From the NCBI RefSeq assembly GCF_003952725.1, contig NZ_CP032509.1:1450001-1514000 (forward strand): a DNA stretch of 64,000 bases. Reading direction: 5' to 3'. The DNA comes from Georhizobium profundi (GTDB lineage: Bacteria; Pseudomonadota; Alphaproteobacteria; Rhizobiales; Rhizobiaceae). Position numbers and translations under genes: made by a program. Shown here one piece after another: positions 1-8,935 of this stretch. Position 1 is the stretch's first letter; each line of letters starts with the position of its first letter. Below the pieces are notes generated by a model. It was not told where the DNA came from and made no database searches. It was given only the letters and a program-made list of their open reading frames with translations.

Positions 1-1
1 C

Positions 2-526
2 GGCTTTCACAAGACTTCGATGCAGGAGATCTGCGCGGAGGCGGCGATGAGCCCCGGCGCGCTCTATCGCTACTTCAAATCCAAGGAAGCAATCATCGAG
101 GCCATTTGTCTCGATGAGCGGCAGCGCTGCCATGGCACGCTGGAGCCGCTTCTCGTGGAGGGCGATTTTACCGAAGCCTTCGTCGACATGGCCATGGCCT
201 ATTTCGAGCAGATGCGCCGGCCCGGTGCCACGCCCATGATGCTCGAAGTTTTTGCGGAGGGCCTGCGCAATGGCGCGGTTGGTCGAAACTTCCTCGAAAA
301 CGAGGCGATGGTGCGCGAGCACATCAGCGATTTCGTCAAACGGGCAGCGGATCGCGGTGACATCGATGCGACTGTCGACCATGATGCGGCGATCGGGATG
401 ATGATGGCGCTCGGTGAAGGCATCGTCATGCGTTCGGCGATCGATCCGGCGCTTGAGCCGGAGCGTATTCGCGCGATGCTGGCTGCGATGATCGATGCAG
501 TGTTCGGGCGCGGAAAGCGCCGTTGA
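2..526 (+). CDS. TetR/AcrR-family transcriptional regulator (5' end outside window)
   Basis: The reading frame is open from base 2, so the N-terminus lies before the window. What remains (about 174 residues) starts inside the TetR helix-turn-helix: the recognition-helix signature SPGALYRYFKSKEAI is the usual TetR pattern, followed by a ligand-binding region ending at GRGKRR. Family members are dimeric repressors released by a small molecule. The RND efflux pump genes follow on the same strand, so this is probably the local repressor of the pump; that is inference from position. No operator can be judged because the upstream DNA is missing. Confidence 0.85.
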   Translation, partial: GFHKTSMQEICAEAAMSPGALYRYFKSKEAIIEAICLDERQRCHGTLEPLLVEGDFTEAFVDMAMAYFEQMRRPGATPMMLEVFAEGLRNGAVGRNFLENEAMVREHISDFVKRAADRGDIDATVDHDAAIGMMMALGEGIVMRSAIDPALEPERIRAMLAAMIDAVFGRGKRR

Positions 527-721
527 GAGACTTTTGTCGCCGCCGACCTTTGGCGGATGACGCAGACTGAATGGCATGCATTGTTGGAAACACGACCGCT
601 CGATGGCTGTGGAGCCCATTTGCTCCTCAAAACTTCGATGCGCGCTTTTGCGGAACCAGTAACGATGACCGAAGCCTTGGCTTTTCCTTCGCACATGCCA
701 CGTGCGGGTGACACGGTGGGG

Positions 722-1894
722 ATGCGCGGGTGGGCGATGCTCCTGTTCGCGGCGTCGCTTTTGGCTGCGCCCATGGCGCTGGCCCAAGAGCCGCCTCAGA
801 CCCCACAGGTGCGCGCCCCTGCCATTTCCACCGTCGAGGCACGCGAAGGTGAGATCGCGACGACTGCCACGGTCACGGGAACACTGGTTGCCCGCGAGGA
901 AGTCATCGTCGGCGTCGACGTCGAAGGCTTCAAGATCGTAGAGGTGCTTGCTGAGGTCGGAGACACGGTCAAAGCAGGGCAGGTGCTGGCGCGCCTCGAT
1001 GCAGCGACTATCGATATCCTGCTCGCCCAGAACACATCGCAATTGGCCAGGGCGGAAGCCGGTATCGCGCAGGCGCGTGCAAGCATCGCTCAGGCGGAAG
1101 CAGCCAAGCTCGAAGCCGACTCCGCGCTTGAACGGGCGCAGAGCTTGACGGGCAGCGGCGTGACCGCCCAGCAGACACTTGATCAGCGGATCGCCGCGGC
1201 AAGTTCGGCGGAAGCGCAGCTGAATTCGGCGCGCCAGGGCCTTGAGCTTGCCATTGCCGACAAGGCGCTCGTTGAAGCGCAGCGCCGCGAAATCGATCTG
1301 AACATGACCAAGACCGAGATCAAGGCGCCGACCGACGGTCTGGTTCTGTCGCGCTCGGCCCGGATCGGCGCGGTCGCTTCGCCTTCAGCCGAGCCGCTTT
1401 TCCGGCTTGCCGAGGAGGGCGATGTGGAATTGAGCGCGGATGTCACGGAAACGAGCCTTGCGTCGCTTTCAACCGGCATGGTGGTTCATGTGACCCCGGC
1501 GGGCTTTTCGCAGCCGGTGGAGGGCGAAGTTCGACTGATCTCCCCGCAAATCGATGCGGCAAGCCGGCTTGGCGAGATGCGGGTTTCACTCGAAGCCAAT
1601 CCCGCGCTTCGGCCCGGCGCCTTCGCACGCGGCGTCGTCGAGGTGGCGAGTTCCAATGGCGTCATCATTCCTTTGTCCGCGCTCGTCGTGATCGATGGCG
1701 AGGCCACCGTGCAGGCAGTGGTCGATGGTCGCATCGAGACCCGAACCGTGACGACGGGCCTGCGGACGGCTGACCGCGTCGAAGTATTGACGGGTCTGGA
1801 GGCGGGCGACGTGATCGTCAGGCGGGCCGGTTCCTTCGTGCGCGACGGCGATGCCGTGACAGCTGTGGCTCAGGCCGAGAGCGGGGACCAATAG
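722..1894 (+). CDS. RND efflux periplasmic adaptor (HlyD/AcrA family)
   Basis: Periplasmic adaptor of a tripartite RND efflux pump, linking the inner-membrane pump to an outer-membrane channel. I place the start at 722 (390 residues): it follows a GGTGGGG stretch and opens with a signal peptide (MRGWAMLLFAASLLAAPMALAQ). The frame is open further upstream to 557, but that extension looks unlike a signal sequence. After the signal come a lipoyl-like half motif (VLAEVGDTVKAGQVLARLD), an alanine-rich coiled-coil hairpin, the second lipoyl half (KAPTDGLVLSR) and beta-barrel domains. Two bases separate it from the pump gene, so they form one operon. No outer-membrane partner is present in the window. 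Confidence 0.9.
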   Translation: MRGWAMLLFAASLLAAPMALAQEPPQTPQVRAPAISTVEAREGEIATTATVTGTLVAREEVIVGVDVEGFKIVEVLAEVGDTVKAGQVLARLDAATIDILLAQNTSQLARAEAGIAQARASIAQAEAAKLEADSALERAQSLTGSGVTAQQTLDQRIAAASSAEAQLNSARQGLELAIADKALVEAQRREIDLNMTKTEIKAPTDGLVLSRSARIGAVASPSAEPLFRLAEEGDVELSADVTETSLASLSTGMVVHVTPAGFSQPVEGEVRLISPQIDAASRLGEMRVSLEANPALRPGAFARGVVEVASSNGVIIPLSALVVIDGEATVQAVVDGRIETRTVTTGLRTADRVEVLTGLEAGDVIVRRAGSFVRDGDAVTAVAQAESGDQ

Positions 1895-1896
1895 CC

Positions 1897-4800
1897 ATGA
1901 ACTGGAACATCTCCGCCTGGTCGATCCGCAACCCGGTTCCGTCCATTCTTCTCTTCGTCGTGCTGGTGGTGCTTGGTTGGGTCTCATTCCTGAACCTACC
2001 CATCACGCGCTTTCCGAACATCGACGTGCCGGTCATCTCCGTCGTCATCACCGAGTCCGGTGCTGCGCCGGCGGAGCTCGAAACGCAGGTTACGAAGCTC
2101 GTCGAGGACAGCGTTGCCGGCATCGCCGGGATCGACGACATCCAGTCGACGGTCACTGACGGTCAGTCCGTCACCTCTGCGATCTTTCGGCTCGAGGTCG
2201 ATACCGACCAGGCGCTGAACGACGTCAAGGATGCGGTCGCCGAGATCCGAGCCGACCTGCCGCGCACGATCGACGAACCGATCATCAGCCGCGTCAACGT
2301 CGAGAACCAGTCGATCGTCACCTATGCGGCGTCCGCGCCGGGCATGACGCCTGAAGAACTTTCCTGGCTCGTCGATGATGCGGTGATCCGCGAGTTGCAG
2401 GGCCTGCCGGGTGTCGGCCAGGTTGACCGCATGGGCGGCGTGACGCGCGAAATCCACGTCGAGCTCGATCCCGATCGCCTTTTGTCGCTCGGCATCACCG
2501 CGACCGAGGTCAATGCGCAGCTGCGCGCGACCAACGTCAACCTGCCGGGTGGACGCGGTGATTTCGGTGGCCAGGAACAAACGATCCGAACGCTTGCCTC
2601 AGCCGATTCCATCGAGACGCTCGCCCAGACGAGCATCGCGCTTTCCGGCGGCCGAACGGTGCGTCTCGGAGACATTGGAACGATCTCGGACAGCTGGGAG
2701 GAGCCGCGCTCCTTCGCTTCGCTCGATGGCAACCCGGTCGTGTCCTTTTCCATCTATCGCGCAAAGGGCGCGAGCGACACATCGGTGGCCGATGCCGCTG
2801 CTGCCAAGGTGGCGGAACTTGCCGCGCTTTATCCGGACGTGACCTTCTCGAAGATCGACGACAGCGTCACCTACACCTATGGCAACTTCGAGTCCGCGAT
2901 GCACACCCTGGTCGAAGGGGCGGCCCTCGCGGTCATCGTGGTGTTCCTCTTCCTGCGGGACTGGCGGGCGACGCTGGTTGCGGCCGTGACCCTGCCGCTG
3001 GCGGCCATTCCCACTTTTTGGGCGCTGGACATGATGGGCTTTTCGCTCAATCTCGTCAGCCTGCTCGCCATCACGCTCGTGACCGGTATTCTCGTCGACG
3101 ATGCAATCGTGGAAATCGAGAACATCGTCCGGCACATGCGCATGGGCAAATCGCCCTATCGTGCGGCGATGGAGGCGGCCGACGAAATCGGGCTTGCCGT
3201 CATCGCGATCACGCTCACCATCATCGCGGTTTTTGCGCCGGTTTCCTTCATGGGCGGCGTCGCAGGCCAGTACTTCAAGCAGTTTGGCCTCACTGTTGCC
3301 GTGGCCGTCTTCTTCTCGCTGCTTGTCGCGCGTCTCATCACGCCGATGATGGCGGCGTATTTCATGAAGAACCATGGGGACGAAGACGAGCGCGAAGGCT
3401 GGTTGCTGCGGGGCTATACGCGCTTCTTGCGCGCGACGCTGCGCTTCCGTTTCGTGACGCTGGCTGTCGGCGTCGGGCTATTTGCAGCTTCGGTCTGGAG
3501 CATCGGCTTTCTGCCGACCGGCTTCATTCCGCGCGAAGATTCCTCGCGTGTCGTGACGTCGGTCGAGCTGCCGCCGGGCTCCACGCTGGACGACACCCGC
3601 GAGACCACCAACGCGATCGCCGCCAGCCTCAAGGAGATTCCCGAAGTGGCTTCGGTCATGGTCGTTGGCGGCTCCAGTCCCACCGGAACGCTCGAAGTGC
3701 GCCGCGCGTCGATCATCACCAATCTTGTGCGCAAGGGTGAGCGCGAGCGTACGCAGTTTGCCGTCGAAGAAGACATGGCCGCCCGCATGGCGCAGGTGCC
3801 CGACATTCGCTTCTTCAACGTCAATGAGCGTGGCGAACGCGAATTGTCGGTCGGCGTTCTCGGCCAGGATGGCGCTGCGGTCGCGGAAGCAGCGCGCATG
3901 CTCGAGGAAGAGATGCGCGACGCGCCGATGTTCTCCAACCCCTCGGCGATGTCGGCATTCGATCGGCCTGAAATCCGCATCACGCCACGGCTCGACCAGG
4001 CGGCCGATCTCGGTATCGCGCCCGAGCTGATCTCGCAGACGATCCGTGTCGCCACCATCGGCGATGCGGGTGCCAATCTCGCCAAGTTCAACCTGCCGAA
4101 CCGCCAGATCCCGATCAAGGTCCAGCTGAGCGACATGGCGCGCAACGATCTGGCGACCATTCAGGCCATGCGCATCCCGACGGGCAGTGGCGGCACCGTT
4201 CCGCTGACGGCGGTCGCCGATGTCAGCTACGGTCAAGGCGCGTCGACGATCGACCGCTTCGACCGCGAGCGGCTCGTCAAGGTCGGGACGGGCATGGCTG
4301 CCGGCTACGAGATCGGGCAGGGCACGGAATGGATCATGGCCAGCGAGGCGGTCAAGAACTTCCCCGCGGGCGTTCGCATCCAGGAAACGGGTGACGCGGA
4401 GATCCAGGCGGAGGTGTTCGCGGGCTTCGCCACAGCCATGGGTGCCGGCATCATGATGGTGCTGTGCGTGCTGATCCTGCTGTTCGGCTCGTTCTTCCTG
4501 CCGATTACCATCCTGGCGTCCCTGCCGCTGTCGATCGGCGGCGTGGTGCTCGCGCTTCAGCTGACAAACAATGCCGTCTCCATGCCGGTCGTCATCGGTA
4601 TCCTCATGCTGATGGGCATCGTGACGAAGAACTCGATCATGCTGGTCGATTTCGCCGTCGAGCAGGAAAAGCACGGCATGCCGCAGATCGATGCCATCGT
4701 CGATGCAGGCCGCAAGCGCGCGCGGCCGATCATCATGACAACACTCGCCATGGCTGCCGGCATGGTGCCGGCGGCACTCGGCACGGGCGAGGGCGGTGAG

Positions 4801-5052
4801 TTCCGGGCGCCCATGGCCATTGCGGTCATCGGCGGACTGCTCGTCTCGACGCTCCTGTCGCTGATCTTCATTCCGTCCTTCTACACCCTGATGGACGACC
4901 TGACGCACCAGGCCTCGCGCCTGGCCGGCTGGATCCTCAAGCCCAACGCGCCGGATGAGCCTGATCTTCCGACGGGCGGTCATGGCGGCCGGGACGAGGG
5001 GACTGAGCGGGACGATCGTAAGCGGTATCCCATGCCGATCGCGGCTGAGTGA
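1897..5052 (+). CDS. RND-family efflux pump, inner-membrane permease (AcrB/MexB-like)
   Basis: A 1051-residue proton-driven export pump, the usual length for the hydrophobe/amphiphile RND family. An N-terminal membrane helix (SILLFVVLVVLGWVSF) is followed by a large periplasmic loop, six helices, a second periplasmic loop and a second helix set. The proton-relay acidic pair is present as Asp401-Asp402 in GILVDDAIVEIEN, and the partner lysine is in IVTKNSIMLVDF. The C-terminal tail is polar and glycine-rich. The substrate cannot be read from sequence; antibiotics, detergents or plant phenolics are possible. It is co-transcribed with the adaptor upstream and probably controlled by the TetR protein at the window start. 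Confidence 0.93.
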   Translation: MNWNISAWSIRNPVPSILLFVVLVVLGWVSFLNLPITRFPNIDVPVISVVITESGAAPAELETQVTKLVEDSVAGIAGIDDIQSTVTDGQSVTSAIFRLEVDTDQALNDVKDAVAEIRADLPRTIDEPIISRVNVENQSIVTYAASAPGMTPEELSWLVDDAVIRELQGLPGVGQVDRMGGVTREIHVELDPDRLLSLGITATEVNAQLRATNVNLPGGRGDFGGQEQTIRTLASADSIETLAQTSIALSGGRTVRLGDIGTISDSWEEPRSFASLDGNPVVSFSIYRAKGASDTSVADAAAAKVAELAALYPDVTFSKIDDSVTYTYGNFESAMHTLVEGAALAVIVVFLFLRDWRATLVAAVTLPLAAIPTFWALDMMGFSLNLVSLLAITLVTGILVDDAIVEIENIVRHMRMGKSPYRAAMEAADEIGLAVIAITLTIIAVFAPVSFMGGVAGQYFKQFGLTVAVAVFFSLLVARLITPMMAAYFMKNHGDEDEREGWLLRGYTRFLRATLRFRFVTLAVGVGLFAASVWSIGFLPTGFIPREDSSRVVTSVELPPGSTLDDTRETTNAIAASLKEIPEVASVMVVGGSSPTGTLEVRRASIITNLVRKGERERTQFAVEEDMAARMAQVPDIRFFNVNERGERELSVGVLGQDGAAVAEAARMLEEEMRDAPMFSNPSAMSAFDRPEIRITPRLDQAADLGIAPELISQTIRVATIGDAGANLAKFNLPNRQIPIKVQLSDMARNDLATIQAMRIPTGSGGTVPLTAVADVSYGQGASTIDRFDRERLVKVGTGMAAGYEIGQGTEWIMASEAVKNFPAGVRIQETGDAEIQAEVFAGFATAMGAGIMMVLCVLILLFGSFFLPITILASLPLSIGGVVLALQLTNNAVSMPVVIGILMLMGIVTKNSIMLVDFAVEQEKHGMPQIDAIVDAGRKRARPIIMTTLAMAAGMVPAALGTGEGGEFRAPMAIAVIGGLLVSTLLSLIFIPSFYTLMDDLTHQASRLAGWILKPNAPDEPDLPTGGHGGRDEGTERDDRKRYPMPIAAE

Positions 5053-5179
5053 ACGTTGTCTAAGCCGGCCGCGTCTGAAATCGCGGCCGGCACGCTGATC
5101 GCGTCAAAACGTCCATTGGCAAAATGCAACTCTGCTCCATCTTCTCAGTTACTCAGATAACAACAAGAAGGAGCATGCC

Positions 5180-5689
5180 GTGAGCAAAGCACAGAAGGCG
5201 CTGGATCCCAAGCCGCGCGAAGAAAACGTCAATTTCGGTCTCGACGACAAGGCGCGCGAGACGATTGCGCAGAACTTGTCGGCCATCCTGGCGGACACCT
5301 ATGCGCTTCTGGTCAAGACGCACATCTATCACTGGAATGTCGTGGGGCCGTTGTTCCACTCGATCCACGAGATGACCGAGGTGCAGTACAACGATCTCTT
5401 CAAGGCGACGGACGAAATCGCCGAGCGCATTCGTGCTCTGGGCTACCGCGCGCCTGTCGTCGGCAACAAGGGGCACGATATCGTCATCGAGCTCGGCGCC
5501 GAGAGCAAGACGGCGCATGAGATGATCGAAGATCTTATCTCCGAGCATGAGAGCACCATTCGCAAGATGCGCGAAGCTGCGGAAGCCGCCGAAGAGGCTG
5601 ACGACTTCGTCTCACACGACATGCTCGTCGGCCGCATGACCATTCACGAAAAGACTGTCTGGATGCTGCGGGCGCTCGTTACCGACTAA
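5180..5689 (+). CDS. dps: Dps family DNA-binding ferritin-like protein
   Basis: Starvation/oxidative stress protein of 169 residues that forms a ferritin-like 12-mer, stores iron using hydrogen peroxide and binds DNA. The ferroxidase signature is intact: His residues in KTHIYHWNVVGPLFHSIHE, followed by the acidic residues of YNDLFKATDEIAERIRALG. A lysine-rich N-terminal tail (SKAQKALDPKPREE) could contact DNA. The GTG start at 5180 is preceded by AAGGAG with good spacing. The gene stands alone, with a strong terminator immediately after it. A 127-base gap separates it from the pump gene. Confidence 0.93.
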   Translation: MSKAQKALDPKPREENVNFGLDDKARETIAQNLSAILADTYALLVKTHIYHWNVVGPLFHSIHEMTEVQYNDLFKATDEIAERIRALGYRAPVVGNKGHDIVIELGAESKTAHEMIEDLISEHESTIRKMREAAEAAEEADDFVSHDMLVGRMTIHEKTVWMLRALVTD

Positions 5690-5712
5690 GCTGCGTCGTT
5701 TCGATGTAAGGC

Positions 5713-5745
5713 AAAGGCCGCACGCCAATCGCGTGCGGCCTTTTT
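5713..5745 (+). terminator. Rho-independent terminator of dps
   Basis: A GC-rich stem (left arm 5713-5725 AAAGGCCGCACGC, loop CAATC, right arm 5731-5743) runs directly into TTTTT. It starts 24 bases after the dps stop codon. Confidence 0.9.
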
Positions 5746-5818
5746 CATTTGAGCGGGAGGTCAAGTCTCGCGGCCCCTATGCTCCCGCTGCAGTATCAAA
5801 CATCATCCGCTGCCGAAT

Positions 5819-5859
5819 TTGTATGCATGCTGCGTCTTCTGAGGGCGTCTTGTATACAA
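5819..5859. promoter_or_regulatory. Probable GntR-type operator pair upstream of TRAP operon
   Basis: A perfect 10-bp palindrome TTGTATACAA lies at 5850-5859. An 8/10 match (TTGTATGCAT) lies at 5819-5828, exactly 31 bp (three helical turns) away. The site is about 120 bases before the TRAP binding-protein gene. Operators of GntR/FCD regulators often have a GT-rich/AC-rich palindrome of this kind, and a GntR/FCD gene closes this locus at 10542-11186. The assignment to that regulator is inference. The rest of the 289-base gap shows nothing else I can name. Confidence 0.45.
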
Positions 5860-5978
5860 TTTTGTGTTTGCTGCAGGGCCAAAAGCCCTACGAAACGACT
5901 GATCCTCCGATCTGGCATGCACATTGCTAGCCATGGTGCGCATCTTCCCAAGCGCACATTCAGATCCGAGGACACTCC

Positions 5979-7061
5979 ATGAAACGCCGCAACTTTCTGA
6001 CAGCATCCGCGTTCGCTACGGCCAGCGTTCCACTGGCCGCGCCGTCGATCGCGAGGGCCCAGGACACATTCACCTGGCAGATGACGAATGCCTATGGGCC
6101 TGGCTCGCCATTCTACGTGGAAGGTCCGGGTAGCCCGACGGATTTCTGTGCCAAGGTCGAGCGCATGTCGGGTGGCCGGTTGCGGATCCAGCATTTTGCT
6201 GCGGGCGAACTGATCCCTGCATTGGAAGGTTTCGACGCCGTCTCATCCGGCACAGTGCAGATGAACGCGGCAAACTCCTATTTCTGGGCCGGGCGCGTGC
6301 CTGCCGCTCAATATTTCACCACGGTTCCGTTCGGCCTCAACTTCCAGGGCCAGAACGCCTGGCTCTATCATGGCGGCGGCATGGAGCTCTGGGACGAACT
6401 CTACGAGCCGCTGGGCGTCAAGGCGCTGCCCATGGGCAATACCGGCGTTCAGATGACCGGCTGGTTCCGCGAGCCGATCGAGACCGTCGAAGATTTCCGC
6501 GGCCTGGTCATGCGCATTCCGGGTCTTGCAGGACGCGTCTATGCGACGCTCGGCGTCGATGTCCGACTGCTACCGGGCGGTGAAATCTTCCCGGCACTCG
6601 AACGCGGCGTCATCGACGCGGCCGAATTCGTCGGTCCGTACCAGGATCGTCGCCTCGGCCTGCAGAACGCGGCGAAATATTACTACACCACCGGCTGGCA
6701 CGAGCCGTGCAACGTCACGGAGCTTCTGATCAATCGGGCAGCCTGGGATTCGCTGCCGGACGATCTGAAGGCGATCGTCGAAGCGGCCGCCATGGCTTGC
6801 AACATCGAAAGCCACACCTGGTGCGAAGCCACCAACGCGGAAGCGCTGGCCGACCTCGTCGAAAACGAAGGTGTCATTGCCGACACGCTGCCGGAAGCTG
6901 TCGTCGAGGCACTGCGCGAAGCCACCATGGCCGTGCTGGAAGAGGGTGCCGCCGCCGATCCGAGCGTTCGCAAGGTCCACGACGCATTCATGGCGTTCAA
7001 GGCCCAGCACGACCAATGGTCAGGTGTTTCCGAGCGGCCGTTCCACAATATGGCCGGCTGA
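5979..7061 (+). CDS. TRAP transporter substrate-binding protein (DctP/TakP type)
   Basis: Periplasmic solute receptor of a tripartite ATP-independent transporter, 360 residues. The N-terminus (MKRRNFLTASAFATASVPLAAPSIARAQ) is a twin-arginine-like signal. The mature part has the DctP fold pattern, including the helix around VEDFRGLVMRIPGLAGRVYATLGVDVRLLPGGE, which carries the arginine that binds a substrate carboxylate, and the GVIDAAEFVGPYQD segment of TakP-like (2-oxoacid) receptors. It is the first gene of dctP-dctQ-dctM-ggt. GAGGA precedes the ATG. The substrate is probably an organic or acylated amino acid; the downstream gamma-glutamyltransferase-like enzyme hints at a gamma-glutamyl compound, which is inference. 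Confidence 0.9.
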   Translation: MKRRNFLTASAFATASVPLAAPSIARAQDTFTWQMTNAYGPGSPFYVEGPGSPTDFCAKVERMSGGRLRIQHFAAGELIPALEGFDAVSSGTVQMNAANSYFWAGRVPAAQYFTTVPFGLNFQGQNAWLYHGGGMELWDELYEPLGVKALPMGNTGVQMTGWFREPIETVEDFRGLVMRIPGLAGRVYATLGVDVRLLPGGEIFPALERGVIDAAEFVGPYQDRRLGLQNAAKYYYTTGWHEPCNVTELLINRAAWDSLPDDLKAIVEAAAMACNIESHTWCEATNAEALADLVENEGVIADTLPEAVVEALREATMAVLEEGAAADPSVRKVHDAFMAFKAQHDQWSGVSERPFHNMAG

Positions 7062-7067
7062 CGCGGC

Positions 7068-7604
7068 ATGATCGCAATCATCGAAAAGGCTGCGAACGGC
7101 ACTGCGCGTGTCGTTCGCATCGTCGGCCAGACGGCGGCATGGCTCGGTCTCGCTCTGGTGCTTCTCGTCGCGTTCAACGTGCTGTCGCGCTACGCGTTCG
7201 GCATCAGCAGCGTCGCCACGCAGGAAGCGGAGTGGCACCTGATGGCGGCGGGTGCTCTGCTCGGCATGTCTTATGGATTGAACCAGGGCGGCGAAGTCCG
7301 GGTCGACGTTCTTTACGACAAGTTTTCTCCCGAGCTGAAAGCAACGATCGACATCATTGCAGCGCTGATGCTGATGCTCGCGTCGATCTTCATCGTGTGG
7401 CTGTCGATCAACTACGTGCATCAGAGCTACGCGATCGGCGAAATCTCCCCCGACCCTGGCGGCCTGCACTATCGCTTTCTGCTGAAGGCCCTCATCCCCG
7501 TTGCCTTCGTTCTGCTCGCGCTTCAGGCGCTGTCGATGATGCTCGAAAACATCGTGCGGCGCGCACATCTGAAGCAGCCCCTCGCCAATCCGGACAAGCA
7601 CTGA
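7068..7604 (+). CDS. TRAP transporter small permease (DctQ)
   Basis: A 178-residue four-helix membrane protein of the DctQ family, which docks the large permease and the receptor. Helices are visible around WLGLALVLLVAFNVLSRYAF, WHLMAAGALLGMSYGL, IIAALMLMLASIFIVWLSI and IPVAFVLLALQALSMML. The DctQ hallmark EAEWHL follows the first helix. It starts 6 bases after the receptor gene and ends 1 base before the large permease gene. Confidence 0.9.
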   Translation: MIAIIEKAANGTARVVRIVGQTAAWLGLALVLLVAFNVLSRYAFGISSVATQEAEWHLMAAGALLGMSYGLNQGGEVRVDVLYDKFSPELKATIDIIAALMLMLASIFIVWLSINYVHQSYAIGEISPDPGGLHYRFLLKALIPVAFVLLALQALSMMLENIVRRAHLKQPLANPDKH

Positions 7605-7605
7605 C

Positions 7606-8931
7606 ATGCCATTCACCGAGTTTCTGGCGCTCGCCATGATCGGCGCCTTCTTCGTCATGCTGATGGCCGGCATTCCTGTCGCCATCTGTCTTGCGGTTAC
7701 CGGGTTCGTGTTCGGTTATGCGGGCTTCGGCCCCATGCTGTTCAATCTGGTGCCGGCGCGCATCTACGGTGTCATCACCAACTACACGCTTCTGGCATTG
7801 CCCCTCTTCATCTTCATGGGCCTGATGCTGGAGCGATCGAAGATCGCGGAGCAATTGCTTGACGTGATCGGCTTGGCGATGGGCGGCATTCGCGGCGGCA
7901 TGGCGCTCGCGATCATCATCGTCGGCGTCCTGATGGGCGCAGCGTCCGGCGTCGTCGGTGCCACGGTGGTTACGCTCGGCCTCATCGCGCTCGCTCCGGT
8001 GCTCAACCGCGGTTACGACAAGGGCGTCGCGACCGGCGTGATCTGCGCTTCGGGCACGCTCGGGCAGATCATTCCGCCGAGCCTAGTCTTGATCCTGCTG
8101 GCCGATATCATGGGGCAGTCGGTCGGCACGCTGTTTGCCGCGGCGCTCATTCCCGGTCTTCTGCTGTCGGGCATGTTCGTCCTCTACATCATCGTGCTGG
8201 GCCTGATTAAGCCCGGCTCCATGCCGCCGATCCCGCAAGCCGAGCGGGATGCGATTTCAGGCGGCGAACTGGCGGTCAAGCTCCTGCAAGTCGTCGCACC
8301 GCCCATCGCTCTGATCTTTCTGGTCTTGGGCTCGATCATCGGCGGCGTCGCGGCGCCGACCGAAGCAGCCTCCATGGGCGCGCTCGGCTCCATCCTGCTT
8401 GCGGCGTTTACCGGCCGGCTCACCTATCCGATGATGCGGGAGGTCGTGCGGGCGTCCTTCATCGCCTCGGCCATGGTGTTTATGATCCTGATCTTCGCCC
8501 AGCCCTTCGCTCTAGCCTTTCGCGGTCTCGGCGGCGAGCGTCTGGTTCACGATGCTTTCAGCATGGTGCCCGGCGGCCTGGATGGGCAGATCCTGTTCCT
8601 GATGATCCTCATCTTCTTCCTCGGTTTCTTCCTGGAGTGGATCGAGATTTCCTACATCGCGCTTCCGCTGTTCCTCCCGGTTTTCGCGAGCGCCGGCGCC
8701 GACCTCACCTGGATCGCGATTCTCGTTGCGGTGAACCTGCAAATGTCGTTCCTGACGCCGCCCTTCGGCTGGGCGCTCTTCTTCCTGAAGGGCGTTGCGC
8801 CGCCGGGCGTGACCACGCTCGATATCTATCGGGGGGTTGTGCCCTTCATCGCAATTCAGGCATTGGCGGTGTTCATGGTCTATCTGTTCCCGGGCCTTGC
8901 GACATGGCTGCCGGAAGCAATCGGTTGGTGA
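7606..8931 (+). CDS. TRAP transporter large permease (DctM)
   Basis: The 441-residue ion-coupled membrane subunit, about 12 helices. DctM signatures include GIPVAICLAVTGFVFG near the N-terminus, the conserved GIICASGTLG-like segment (here GVICASGTLGQIIPPS) and the C-terminal FLTPPFGWALFFLKG. It probably uses sodium, as characterised TRAP systems do. The next gene begins 4 bases after its stop. Confidence 0.92.
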   Translation: MPFTEFLALAMIGAFFVMLMAGIPVAICLAVTGFVFGYAGFGPMLFNLVPARIYGVITNYTLLALPLFIFMGLMLERSKIAEQLLDVIGLAMGGIRGGMALAIIIVGVLMGAASGVVGATVVTLGLIALAPVLNRGYDKGVATGVICASGTLGQIIPPSLVLILLADIMGQSVGTLFAAALIPGLLLSGMFVLYIIVLGLIKPGSMPPIPQAERDAISGGELAVKLLQVVAPPIALIFLVLGSIIGGVAAPTEAASMGALGSILLAAFTGRLTYPMMREVVRASFIASAMVFMILIFAQPFALAFRGLGGERLVHDAFSMVPGGLDGQILFLMILIFFLGFFLEWIEISYIALPLFLPVFASAGADLTWIAILVAVNLQMSFLTPPFGWALFFLKGVAPPGVTTLDIYRGVVPFIAIQALAVFMVYLFPGLATWLPEAIGW

Positions 8932-8935
8932 TGAC

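Noticed and set aside
3478..4983. A 501-residue minus-strand frame inside the RND pump gene
   Set aside because: Antisense shadow of the pump; composition dominated by Arg, His and Asp, with no domain.
5064..5091. GC-rich stem GCCGGCCGCG/CGCGGCCGGC after the RND pump gene
   Set aside because: No U-tract follows and the loop is 8 bases, so I do not call it a terminator, though it may slow transcription.
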